A DNA stretch of 64,000 bases from Euwallacea fornicatus. Taxonomy: Eukaryota; Arthropoda; Insecta; Coleoptera; Curculionidae. The first letter of the stretch is position 1; every line of letters starts with the position of its first letter. The notes under the pieces were generated by a model that was given only the letters and a program-made list of their open reading frames with translations, did no database searches and was not told the origin of the DNA. The stretch lies in the NCBI RefSeq assembly GCF_040115645.1, contig NW_027096015.1:186001-250000 (forward strand), read 5' to 3'. Made by a program: the position numbers and the translations under genes. Positions 37,861 to 50,111 of the stretch are shown here, in pieces.

Positions 37861-38735
37861 GAGATTTTGAAGATGTCACAACACATCATGATTTCATCTT
37901 GTTGAATTTCCAAGAAAAATAGTACTTTATGTGTTCAACACACAACTTTTTTGACTTTTCAAAATTTGAAGCTCGATAACATCAGCAAATGAGTATCAAA
38001 TTTGTTAAAGAAAGTGTCCAATTAATCAGCTCGACGAGATTTTGAAGATGTCACAACACATCATGATTGCATGATGTTCAATTTCCAAGAAAAATAGTAC
38101 TTTATGTGTTCAACACACAACTTTTTTGACTTTTCAAACTGTGAAGCTCGATAACTTCGGCAAATGAGTATCAAATTTGTTAAACAAAGTGTCCAATTAA
38201 TCGGCTCGACGAGATTTTGAAGATGTCACAACACATCATGATTGCATCTTGTTGAATTTCCAAGAAAAATAGTACTTTATGTGTTCAACACACAACTTTT
38301 TTGACTTTTCAAACTTTGAAGCTCGATAACTTCGGCAAATGAGTACCAAATTTGTTAAACAAAGTGTCCAATTAATCAGCTCGACGAGATTTTGAAGATG
38401 TCACAACACATCATGATTGCATGATGTTCAATTTCCAAGAAAAATAGTACTTTATGTGTTCAACACACAACTTTTTTGACTTTTCAAACTTTGAAGCTCG
38501 ATAACTTCGGCAAATGAGGACCAAATTGGTTAAACAAAGTGTCCAATTAATCAGCTCGACGAGATTTTGAAGATGTCACAACACATCATGATTTCATCTT
38601 GTTGAATTTCCAAGAAAAATAGTACTTTATGTGTTCAACACACAACTTTTTTGACTTTTCAAACTGTGAAGATCGATAACTTCGGCAAATGAGTATCAAA
38701 TTTGTTAAACAAAGTGTCCAATTAATCAGCTCGAC

Positions 38736-39435
38736 GAGATTTTGAAGATGTCACAACACATCATGATTGCATGATGTTCAGTTTCCAAGAAAAATAGTAC
38801 TTTATGTGTTCAACACACAACTTTTTTGACTTTTCAAAATTTGAAGCTCGATAACATCAGCAAATGAGTATCAAATTTGTTAAAGAAAGTGTCCAATTAA
38901 TCAGCTCGACGAGATTTTGAAGATGTCACAACACATCATGATTGCATGATGTTCAATTTCCAAGAAAAATAGTACTTTATGTGTTCAACACACAACTTTT
39001 TTGACTTTTCAAACTGTGAAGCTCGATAACTTCGGCAAATGAGTATCAAATTTGTTAAACAAAGTGTCCAATTAATCGGCTCGACGAGATTTTGAAGATG
39101 TCACAACACATCATGATTGCATCTTGTTGAATTTCCAAGAAAAATAGTACTTTATGTGTTCAACACACAACTTTTTTGACTTTTCAAAATTTGAAGCTCG
39201 ATAACATCGGCAAATGAGTATCTAATTTGTTAAAGAATGTGTCCAATTAATCAGTTCGACGAGATTTTGAAGATGTCACAACACATCATGATTGCATCTT
39301 GTGGAATTTCCAAGAAAAATAGTACTTTATGTGTTCAACACACAACTTTTTTGACTTTTCAAACTGTTAAGATCGATAACTTCGGCAAATGAGTATCAAA
39401 TTTGTTAAACAAAGTGTCCAATTAATCAGCTCGAC
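38736..39435 (+). repeat. Four-monomer unit i, copy 1 of 3
   Basis: Monomers in order: TTCAG with CATCAGC and AAAG; CATGATG with ACTGTG; CTTGTTG with CATCGGC and GTATCTAA; CTTGTGG with AAGATCG. It has private changes (ATCGGCTCG, and ACTGTTAAG in the last monomer). 700 bp. Confidence 0.8.
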
Positions 39436-39609
39436 GAGATTTTGAAGATGTCACAACACATCATGATTGCATGATGTTCAATTTCCAAGAAAAATAGTAC
39501 TTTATGTGTTCATACACAACTTTTTTGACTTTTCAAACTTTGAAGCTCGATAACTTCGGCAAATGAGTACCAAATTTGTTAAACAAAGTGTCCAATTAAT
39601 CAGCTCGAC
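39436..39609 (+). repeat. 174-bp monomer with one-base deletion
   Basis: GTGTTCATACACAAC replaces GTGTTCAACACACAAC-type sequence, shortening the monomer by one base within dyad 2. It is the only short monomer I met from 20186 to the right end, and it marks the right end of the length-invariant run. Confidence 0.85.
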
Positions 39610-40309
39610 GAGATTTTGAAGATGTCACAACACATCATGATTGCATGATGTTCAGTTTCCAAGAAAAATAGTACTTTATGTGTTCAACACACAACTTTTT
39701 TGACTTTTCAAAATTTGAAGCTCGATAACATCAGCAAATGAGTATCAAATTTGTTAAAGAAAATGTCCAATTAATCAGCTCGACGAGATTTTGAAGATGT
39801 CACAACACATCATGATTGCATCTTGTGGAATTTCCAAGAAAAATAGTACTTTATGTGTTCAACACACAACTTTTTTGACTTTTCAAACTTTGAAGCTCGA
39901 TAACTTCGGCAAATTAGTACCAAATTTGTTAAACAAAGTGTCCAATTAATCAGCTCGACGAGATTTTGAAGATGTTACAACACATCATGATTGCATGATG
40001 TTCAATTTCCAAGAAAAATAGTACTTTATGTGTTCAACACACAACTTTTTTGACTTTTCAAAATTTGAAGCTCGATAACTTCGGCAAATGAGGACCAAAT
40101 TGGTTAAACAAAGTGTCCAATTAATCAGCTCGACGAGATTTTGAAGATGTCACAACACATCATGATTTCATCTTGTTGAATTTCCAAGAAAAATAGTACT
40201 TTATGTGTTCAACACACAACTTTTTTGACTTTTCAAACTTTGAAGCTCGATAACTTCGGCAAATGAGTACCAAATTTGTTAAACAAAGTGTCCAATTAAT
40301 CAGCTCGAC

Positions 40310-41709
40310 GAGATTTTGAAGATGTCACAACACATCATGATTGCATGATGTTCAGTTTCCAAGAAAAATAGTACTTTATGTGTTCAACACACAACTTTTT
40401 TGACTTTTCAAAATTTGAAGCTCGATAACATCAGCAAATGAGTATCAAATTTGTTAAAGAAAGTGTCCAATTAATCAGCTCGACGAGATTTTGAAGATGT
40501 CACAACACATCATGATTGCATGATGTTCAATTTCCAAGAAAAATAGTACTTTATGTGTTCAACACACAACTTTTTTGACTTTTCAAACTGTGAAGCTCGA
40601 TAACTTCGGCAAATGAGTATCAAATTTGTTAAAGAAAGTGTCCAATTAATCAGCTCGACGAGATTTTGAAGATGTCACAACACATCATGATTGCATCTTG
40701 TTGAATTTCCAAGAAAAATAGTACTTTATGTGTTCAACACACAACTTTTTTGACTTTTCAAAATTTGAAGCTCGATAACATCGGCAAATGAGTATCTAAT
40801 TTGTTAAAGAATGTGTCCAATTAATCAGTTCGACGAGATTTTGAAGATGTCACAACACATCATGATTGCATCTTGTGGAATTTCCAAGAAAAATAGTACT
40901 TTATGTGTTCAACACACAACTTTTTTGACTTTTCAAACTGTGAAGATCGATAACTTCGGCAAATGAGTATCAAATTTGTTAAACAAAGTGTCCAATTAAT
41001 CAGCTCGACGAGATTTTGAAGATGTCACAACACATCATGATTGCATGATGTTCAGTTTCCAAGAAAAATAGTACTTTATGTGTTCAACACACAACTTTTT
41101 TGACTTTTCAAAATTTGAAGCTCGATAACATCAGCAAATGAGTATCAAATTTGTTAAAGAAAGTGTCCAATTAATCAGCTCGACGAGATTTTGAAGATGT
41201 CACAACACATCATGATTGCATGATGTTCAATTTCCAAGAAAAATAGTACTTTATGTGTTCAACACACAACTTTTTTGACTTTTCAAACTGTGAAGCTCGA
41301 TAACTTCGGCAAATGAGTATCAAATTTGTTAAAGAAAGTGTCCAATTAATCAGCTCGACGAGATTTTGAAGATGTCACAACACATCATGATTGCATCTTG
41401 TTGAATTTCCAAGAAAAATAGTACTTTATGTGTTCAACACACAACTTTTTTGACTTTTCAAAATTTGAAGCTCGATAACATCGGCAAATGAGTATCTAAT
41501 TTGTTAAAGAATGTGTCCAATTAATCAGTTCGACGAGATTTTGAAGATGTCACAACACATCATGATTGCATCTTGTGGAATTTCCAAGAAAAATAGTACT
41601 TTATGTGTTCAACACACAACTTTTTTGACTTTTCAAACTGTGAAGATCGATAACTTCGGCAAATGAGTATCAAATTTGTTAAACAAAGTGTCCAATTAAT
41701 CAGCTCGAC
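40310..41709 (+). repeat. Four-monomer unit i, tandem copies 2 and 3
   Basis: 40310-41009 and 41010-41709 are direct 700-bp repeats of the same four-monomer order as 38736-39435: TTCAG/CATCAGC, CATGATG/ACTGTG/AAAG, CTTGTTG/GTATCTAA/CAGTTCG, CTTGTGG/AAGATCG. I see no differences between the two copies at the diagnostic sites. Confidence 0.85.
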
Positions 41710-43809
41710 GAGATTTTGAAGATGTCACAACACATCATGATTGCATGATGTTCAGTTTCCAAGAAAAATAGTACTTTATGTGTTCAACACACAACTTTTT
41801 TGACTTTTCAAAATTTGAAGCTCGATAACATCGGCAAATGAGTATCTAATTTGTTAAAGAAGGTGTCCAATTAATCAGCTCGACGAGATTTTGAAGATGT
41901 CACAACACATCATGATTGCATGATGTTCAATTTCCAAGAAAAATAGTACTTTATGTGTTCAACACACAACTTTTTTGACTTTTCAAACTGTGAAGCTCGA
42001 TAACATCGGCAAATGAGTATCTAATTTGTTAAAGAATGTGTCCAATTAATCAGTTCGACGAGATTTTGAAGATGTCACAACACATCATGATTGCATCTTG
42101 TGGAATTTCCAAGAAAAATAGTACTTTATGTGTTCAACACACAACTTTTTTGACTTTTCAAACTGTGAAGATCGATAACTTCGGCAAATGAGTATCAAAT
42201 TTGTTAAACAAAGTGTCCAATTAATCGGCTCGACGAGATTTTGAAGATGTCACAACACATCATGATTGCATGATGTTCAGTTTCCAAGAAAAATAGTACT
42301 TTATGTGTTCAACACACAACTTTTTTGACTTTTCAAAATTTGAAGCTCGATAACATCAGCAAATGAGTATCAAATTTGTTAAAGAAAGTGTCCAATTAAT
42401 CAGCTCGACGAGATTTTGAAGATGTCACAACACATCATGATTGCATGATGTTCAATTTCCAAGAAAAATAGTACTTTATGTGTTCAACACACAACTTTTT
42501 TGACTTTTCAAACTGTGAAGCTCGATAACATCGGCAAATGAGTATCTAATTTGTTAAAGAATGTGTCCAATTAATCAGTTCGACGAGATTTTGAAGATGT
42601 CACAACACATCATGATTGCATCTTGTTGAATTTCCAAGAAAAATAGTACTTTATGTGTTCAACACACAACTTTTTTGACTTTTCAAAATTTGAAGCTCGA
42701 TAACATCGGCAAATGAGTATCTAATTTGTTAAAGAATGTGTCCAATTAATCAGTTCGACGAGATTTTGAAGATGTCACAACACATCATGATTGCATCTTG
42801 TGGAATTTCCAAGAAAAATAGTACTTTATGTGTTCAACACACAACTTTTTTGACATTTCAAACTTTGAAGCTCGATAACTTCGGCAAATGAGTACCAAAT
42901 TTGTTAAACAAAGTGTCCAATTAATCAGCTCGACGAGATTTTGAAGATGTCACAACACATCATGATTGCATCTTGTTGAATTTCCAAGAAAAATAGTACT
43001 TTATGTGTTCAACACACAACTTTTTTGACTTTTCAAACTGTGAAGCTCGATAACTTCGGCAAATGAGTAACAAATTTGTTAAACAAAGTGTCCAATTAAT
43101 CAGCTCGACGAGATTTTGAAGATGTCACAACACATCATGATTGCATGATGTTCAGTTTCCAAGAAAAATAGTACTTTATGTGTTCAACACACAACTTTTT
43201 TGACTTTTCAAAATTTGAAGCTCGATAACATCAGCAAATGAGTATCAAATTTGTTAAAGAAAATGTCCAATTAATCAGCTCGACGAGATTTTGAAGATGT
43301 CACAACACATCATGATTGCATCTTGTGGAATTTCCAAGAAAAATAGTACTTTATGTGTTCAACACACAACTTTTTTGACATTTCAAACTGTGAAGCTCGA
43401 TAACTTCGGCAAATGAGTAACAAATTTGTTAAACAAAGTGTCCAATTATTCAGCTCGACGAGATTTTGAAGATGTAACAACACATCATGATTGCATGATG
43501 TTCAATTTCCAAGAAAAATAGTACTTTATGTGTTCAACACACAACTTTTTTGACTTTTCAAAATTTGAAGCTCGATAACATCGGCAAATGAGTATCTAAT
43601 TTGTTAAAGAATGTGTCCAATTAATCAGTTCGACGAGATTTTGAAGATGTCACAACACATCATGATTGCATCTTGTGGAATTTCCAAGAAAAATAGTACT
43701 TTATGTGTTCAACACACAACTTTTTTGACATTTCAAACTTTGAAGCTCGATAACTTCGGCAAATGAGGACCAAATTGATTAAACAAAGTGTCCAATTAAT
43801 CAGCTCGAC

Positions 43810-43985
43810 GAGATCATTAAGATGTCACAACAAATCATCATTGTATCTTGTTGAATTTCCAAGAAAAATAGTACTTTAAGTGCTCAAACACATAACTTTT
43901 GAGACTTTTCAAAATTTGAAGCTCGATAACTTCGGCAAATGAGTACCAAATTTGTTAAACAAAGTGTCCAATTAATCAGCTCGAC
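43810..43985 (+). repeat. GAGATCATT monomer, 176 bp, outside the nested HOR
   Basis: Carries GAGATCATTAAG, AACAAATCATCATTG, TTTAAGTGCTCAAACAC and TTTTGAGAC, alleles otherwise typical of block A, and a private TTGTATC. The segment 43460-44160 resembles 44161-44861 (offset 701), so a four-monomer duplication precedes the first 34-monomer unit. Confidence 0.8.
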
Positions 43986-44510
43986 GAGATTTTGAAGATG
44001 TCACAACACATCATGATTGCATCTTGTTGAATTTCCAAGAAAAATAGTACTTTATGTGTTCAACACACAACTTTTTTGACTTTTCAAACTGTGAAGCTCG
44101 ATAACTTCGGCAAATGAGTAACAAATTTGTTAAACAAAGTGTCCAATTAATCAGCTCGACGAGATTTTGAAGATGTCACAACACATCATGATTGCATGAT
44201 GTTCAATTTCCAAGAAAAATAGTACTTTATGTGTTCAACACACAACTTTTTTGACTTTTCAAAATTTGAAGCTCGATAACATCGGCAAATGAGTATCTAA
44301 TTTGTTAAAGAATGTGTCCAATTAATCAGTTCGACGAGATTTTGAAGATGTCACAACACATCATGATTGCATCTTGTGGAATTTCCAAGAAAAATAGTAC
44401 TTTATGTGTTCAACACACAACTTTTTTGACATTTCAAACTTTGAAGCTCGATAACTTCGGCAAATGAGGACCAAATTGATTAAACAAAGTGTCCAATTAA
44501 TCAGCTCGAC

Positions 44511-44686
44511 GAGATCATTAAGATGTCACAACAAATCATCATTGCATCTTGTTGAATTTCCAAGAAAAATAGTACTTTAAGTGCTCAAACACATAACTTT
44601 TGAGACTTTTCAAAATTTGAAGCTCGATAACTTCGGCAAATGAGTACCAAATTTGTTAAACAAAGTGTCCAATTAATCAGCTCGAC
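44511..44686 (+). repeat. GAGATCATT landmark monomer of U1 (176 bp)
   Basis: Block A-type monomer with GAGATCATTAAG, AACAAATCATCATTG and TTTAAGTGCTCAAACAC. It occurs once per large unit and is the only 176-bp monomer in it, so its spacing measures the HOR period. Confidence 0.9.
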
Positions 44687-46611
44687 GAGATTTTGAAGAT
44701 GTCACAACACATCATGATTGCATCTTGTTGAATTTCCAAGAAAAATAGTACTTTATGTGTTCAACACACAACTTTTTTGACTTTTCAAACTGTGAAGCTC
44801 GATAACTTCGGCAAATGAGTAACAAATTTGTTAAACAAAGTGTCCAATTAATCAGCTCGACGAGATTTTGAAGATGTCACAACACATCATGATTGCATGA
44901 TGTTCAGTTTCCAAGAAAAATAGTACTTTATGTGTTCAACACACAACTTTTTTGACTTTTCAAAATTTGAAGCTCGATAACATCAGCAAATGAGTATCAA
45001 ATTTGTTAAAGAAAATGTCCAATTAATCAGCTCGACGAGATTTTGAAGATGTCACAACACATCATGATTGCATCTTGTGGAATTTCCAAGAAAAATAGTA
45101 CTTTATGTGTTCAACACACAACTTTTTTGACTTTTCAAACTTTGAAGCTCGATAACTTCGGCAAATGAGGACCAAATTGGTTAAACAAAGTGTCCAATTA
45201 ATCAGCTCGACGAGATTTTGAAGATGTCACAACACATCATGATTTCATCTTGTTGAATTTCCAAGAAAAATAGTACTTTATGTGTTCAACACACAACTTT
45301 TTTGACTTTTCAAACTGTGAAGATCGATAACTTCGGCAAATGAGTATCAAATTTGTTAAACAAAGTGTCCAATTAATCAGCTCGACGAGATTTTGAAGAT
45401 GTCACAACACATCATGATTGCATGATGTTCAATTTCCAAGAAAAATAGTACTTTATGTGTTCAACACACAACTTTTTTGACTTTTCAAACTTTGAAGCTC
45501 GATAACTTCGGCAAATGAGGACCAAATTGGTTAAACAAAGTGTCCAATTAATCAGCTCGACGAGATTTTGAAGATGTCACAACACATCATGATTTCATCT
45601 TGTTGAATTTCCAAGAAAAATAGTACTTTATGTGTTCAACACACAACTTTTTTGACTTTTCAAACTGTGAAGATCGATAACTTCGGCAAATGAGTATCAA
45701 ATTTGTTAAACAAAGTGTCCAATTAATCAGCTCGACGAGATTTTGAAGATGTCACAACACATCATGATTGCATGATGTTCAGTTTCCAAGAAAAATAGTA
45801 CTATATGTGTTCAACACACAACTTTTTTGACTTTTCAAAATTTGAAGCTCGATAACATCAGCAAATGAGTATCAAATTTGTTAAAGAAAGTGTCCAATTA
45901 ATCAGCTCGACGAGATTTTGAAGATGTCACAACACATCATGATTGCATGATGTTCAGTTTCCAAGAAAAATAGTACTTTATGTGTTCAACACACAACTTT
46001 TTTGACTTTTCAAAATTTGAAGCTCGATAACATCAGCAAATGAGTATCAAATTTGTTAAAGAAAGTGTCCAATTAATCAGCTCGACGAGATTTTGAAGAT
46101 GTCACAACACATCATGATTTCATCTTGTTGAATTTCCAAGAAAAATAGTACTTTATGTGTTCAACACACAACTTTTTTGACTTTTCAAACTGTGAAGATC
46201 GATAACTTCGGCAAATGAGTAACAAATTTGTTAAACAAAGTGTCCAATTAATCAGCTCGACGAGATTTTGAAGATGTCACAACACATCATGATTGCATGA
46301 TGTTCAGTTTCCAAGAAAAATAGTACTATATGTGTTCAACACACAACTTTTTTGACTTTTCAAAATTTGAAGCTCGATAACATCAGCAAATGAGTATCAA
46401 ATTTGTTAAAGAAAGTGTCCAATTAATCAGCTCGACGAGATTTTGAAGATGTCACAACACATCATGATTGCATGATGTTCAATTTCCAAGAAAAATAGTA
46501 CTTTATGTGTTCAACACACAACTTTTTTGACTTTTCAAACTGTGAAGCTCGATAACTTCGGCAAATGAGTATCAAATTTGTTAAACAAAGTGTCCAATTA
46601 ATCAGCTCGAC

Positions 46612-47661
46612 GAGATTTTGAAGATGTTACAACACATCATGATTGCATGATGTTCAATTTCCAAGAAAAATAGTACTTTATGTGTTCAACACACAACTTT
46701 TTTGACTTTTCAAACTGTGAAGCTCGATAACTTCGGCAAATGAGTATCAAATTTGTTAAACAAAGTGTCCAATTAATCGGCTCGACGAGATTTTGAAGAT
46801 GTCACAACACATCATGATTGCATCTTGTTGAATTTCCAAGAAAAATAGTACTTTATGTGTTCAACACACAACTTTTTTGACTTTTCAAAATTTGAAGCTC
46901 GATAACATCGGCAAATGAGTATCAAATTTGTTAAAGAAAGTGTCCAATTAATCAGCTCGACGAGATTTTGAAGATGTCACAACACATCATGATTGCATGA
47001 TGTTCAATTTCCAAGAAAAATAGTACTTTATGTGTTCAACACACAACTTTTTTGACTTTTCAAACTGTGAAGCTCGATAACTTCGGCAAATGAGTATCAA
47101 ATTTGTTAAACAAAGTGTCCAATTAATCGGCTCGACGAGATTTTGAAGATGTCACAACACATCATGATTGCATCTTGTTGAATTTCCAAGAAAAATAGTA
47201 CTTTATGTGTTCAACACACAACTTTTTTGACTTTTCAAAATTTGAAGCTCGATAACATCGGCAAATGAGTATCAAATTTGTTAAAGAAAGTGTCCAATTA
47301 ATCAGCTCGACGAGATTTTGAAGATGTCACAACACATCATGATTGCATGATGTTCAATTTCCAAGAAAAATAGTACTTTATGTGTTCAACACACAACTTT
47401 TTTGACTTTTCAAACTGTGAAGCTCGATAACTTCGGCAAATGAGTATCAAATTTGTTAAACAAAGTGTCCAATTAATCGGCTCGACGAGATTTTGAAGAT
47501 GTCACAACACATCATGATTGCATCTTGTTGAATTTCCAAGAAAAATAGTACTTTATGTGTTCAACACACAACTTTTTTGACTTTTCAAAATTTGAAGCTC
47601 GATAACATCGGCAAATGAGTATCTAATTTGTTAAAGAATGTGTCCAATTAATCAGTTCGAC
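46612..47661 (+). repeat. Dimer run inside the 34-mer (three 350-bp copies)
   Basis: Dimers at 46612, 46962 and 47312 alternate CATGATG/ACTGTG/AAAC/ATCGGCTCG with CTTGTTG/AATTTG/CATCGGC. The first starts with GTTACAAC, and the last ends in GTATCTAA/GAATGTG/CAGTTCG. The run is repeated in U2, U3 and U4. Confidence 0.85.
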
Positions 47662-48711
47662 GAGATTTTGAAGATGTCACAACACATCATGATTGCATCT
47701 TGTGGAATTTCCAAGAAAAATAGTACTTTATGTGTTCAACACACAACTTTTTTGACTTTTCAAACTGTGAAGATCGATAACTTCGGCAAATGAGTATCAA
47801 ATTTGTTAAACAAAGTGTCCAATTAATCAGCTCGACGAGATTTTGAAGATGTCACAACACATCATGATTGCATGATGTTCAGTTTCCAAGAAAAATAGTA
47901 CTTTATGTGTTCAACACACAACTTTTTTGACTTTTCAAAATTTGAAGCTCGATAACATCAGCAAATGAGTATCAAATTTGTTAAAGAAAGTGTCCAATTA
48001 ATCAGCTCGACGAGATTTTGAAGATGTCACAACACATCATGATTGCATGATGTTCAATTTCCAAGAAAAATAGTACTTTATGTGTTCAACACACAACTTT
48101 TTTGACTTTTCAAACTGTGAAGCTCGATAACATCGGCAAATGAGTATCTAATTTGTTAAAGAATGTGTCCAATTAATCAGTTCGACGAGATTTTGAAGAT
48201 GTCACAACACATCATGATTGCATCTTGTGGAATTTCCAAGAAAAATAGTACTTTATGTGTTCAACACACAACTTTTTTGACTTTTCAAACTGTGAAGATC
48301 GATAACTTCGGCAAATGAGTATCAAATTTGTTAAACAAAGTGTCCAATTAATCGGCTCGACGAGATTTTGAAGATGTCACAACACATCATGATTGCATGA
48401 TGTTCAGTTTCCAAGAAAAATAGTACTTTATGTGTTCAACACACAACTTTTTTGACTTTTCAAAATTTGAAGCTCGATAACATCAGCAAATGAGTATCAA
48501 ATTTGTTAAAGAAAGTGTCCAATTAATCAGCTCGACGAGATTTTGAAGATGTCACAACACATCATGATTGCATGATGTTCAATTTCCAAGAAAAATAGTA
48601 CTTTATGTGTTCAACACACAACTTTTTTGACTTTTCAAACTGTGAAGCTCGATAACATCGGCAAATGAGTATCTAATTTGTTAAAGAATGTGTCCAATTA
48701 ATCAGTTCGAC
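47662..48711 (+). repeat. Trimer pair inside the 34-mer (two 525-bp copies)
   Basis: 47662-48186 and 48187-48711 each run CTTGTGG/AAGATCG, TTCAG/CATCAGC, CATGATG/CATCGGC/GTATCTAA. The main difference is ATCAGCTCG versus ATCGGCTCG at the end of the first monomer. It is repeated in U3 at 57114-58163, and partly in U4. Confidence 0.85.
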
Positions 48712-50111
48712 GAGATTTTGAAGATGTCACAACACATCATGATTGCATCTTGTGGAATTTCCAAGAAAAATAGTACTTTATGTGTTCAACACACAACTTT
48801 TTTGACATTTCAAACTTTGAAGCTCGATAACTTCGGCAAATGAGTACCAAATTTGTTAAACAAAGTGTCCAATTAATCAGCTCGACGAGATTTTGAAGAT
48901 GTCACAACACATCATGATTGCATGATGTTCAGTTTCCAAGAAAAATAGTACTTTATGTGTTCAACACACAACTTTTTTGACTTTTCAAAATTTGAAGCTC
49001 GATAACTTCGGCAAATGAGTATCAAATTTGTTAAACAAAGTGTCCAATTAATCAGCTCAACGAGATTTTGAAGATGTCACAACACATAATGATTGCATGA
49101 TGTTCAGTTTCCAAGAAAAATAGTACTTTATGTGTTCAACACACAACTTTTTTGACTTTTCAAACTGTGAAGCTCGATAACTTCGGCAAATGAGTAACAA
49201 ATTTGTTAAACAAAGTGTCCAATTAATCAGCTCGACGAGATTTTGAAGATGTCACAACACATCATGATTGCATGATGTTCAGTTTCCAAGAAAAATAGTA
49301 CTTTATGTGTTCAACACACAACTTTTTTGACTTTTCAAAATTTGAAGCTCGATAACATCAGCAAATGAGTATCAAATTTGTTAAAGAAAGTGTCCAATTA
49401 ATCAGCTCGACGAGATTTTGAAGATGTCACAACACATCATGATTGCATGATGTTCAATTTCCAAGAAAAATAGTACTTTATGTGTTCAACACACAACTTT
49501 TTTGACTTTTCAAACTGTGAAGCTCGATAACTTCGGCAAATGAGTATCAAATTTGTTAAACAAAGTGTCCAATTAATCAGCTCAACGAGATTTTGAAGAT
49601 GTCACAACACATCATGATTGCATCTTGTTGAATTTCCAAGAAAAATAGTACTTTATGTGTTCAACACACAACTTTTTTGACTTTTCAAACTGTGAAGCTC
49701 GATAACTTCGGCAAATGAGTAACAAATTTGTTAAACAAAGTGTCCAATTAATCAGCTCGACGAGATTTTGAAGATGTCACAACACATCATGATTGCATGA
49801 TGTTCAGTTTCCAAGAAAAATAGTACTTTATGTGTTCAACACACAACTTTTTTGACTTTTCAAAATTTGAAGCTCGATAACATCAGCAAATGAGTATCAA
49901 ATTTGTTAAAGAAAATGTCCAATTAATCAGCTCGACGAGATTTTGAAGATGTCACAACACATCATGATTGCATCTTGTGGAATTTCCAAGAAAAATAGTA
50001 CTTTATGTGTTCAACACACAACTTTTTTGACATTTCAAACTGTGAAGCTCGATAACTTCGGCAAATGAGTAACAAATTTGTTAAACAAAGTGTCCAATTA
50101 TTCAGCTCGAC

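Larger units (their letters stand above)
22286..38035 (+). repeat. Block B2: shuffled ~10-monomer higher-order repeat region
   Basis: 90 monomers of 175 bp. A monomer with CATGATTTCATCTTG starts at 23336, 25786, 27011, 28761, 30336, 31911, 33136, 34886, 35761 and 37861, dividing the region into units of 14, 7, 10, 9, 9, 7, 10, 5 and 12 monomers. Within units the later markers tend to keep order: GAGTACC, CTTGTTG with AAAG, GTACATTATG, GTGCTCAAC, GAGTACC, GAGTACG, GAAAATGTC, GAGGACC. Units differ by loss, gain or fusion of monomers. Dyads 1-3 are intact in most monomers here. Confidence 0.85.
20186..39435 (+). repeat. Block B: 110 consecutive monomers with no net length change
   Basis: Starts at 20186, 22986, 35936 and 39436 differ by exact multiples of 175 (16, 74 and 20 monomers), so 19,250 bp passes with no net indel. 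This contrasts with about one extra base per two monomers in block A. The 176-bp alleles GCTCAAACAC, GCTCAAAGAC and CCAAATTAATC are absent. The simplest reading is recent expansion from a 175-bp subset. Confidence 0.9.
38036..44160 (+). repeat. Block C0: transition zone, four-monomer units
   Basis: 35 monomers linking the ~10-mer region to the large nested HOR. New alleles appear and become regular: TTCAG in dyad 1, CTTGTGG, GTATCTAATTTG with GAATGTG, CAGTTCGAC and GAGTAAC. Length changes are limited to one 174-bp monomer (39436) and one 176-bp monomer (43810). Confidence 0.8.
44161..50111 (+). repeat. 34-monomer higher-order unit, copy U1 (5,951 bp)
   Basis: The unit begins two monomers before the 176-bp GAGATCATT monomer at 44511, and its order recurs at 50112 (partial), 53613 (full) and 59564 (continuing to the window end). 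Marker order includes GAGATCATT (44511), GAGTAAC (44687), TTCAG/GAAAATG (44862), GATTTCATC (45212, 45562, 46087), CTATATG (45737, 46262), TTACAAC (46612), a dimer run, a trimer pair, TTCAACGAG-type CTCAACGAG monomers near 49062 and 49587, and CAATTATTCAG just before 50112. Confidence 0.9.

Noticed and set aside
45737..45911. TATA-like CTATATG variant as a promoter
   Set aside because: It is a single-base change (CTTTATG to CTATATG) at fixed HOR positions, with no other promoter element or transcript evidence. It serves only as a marker.
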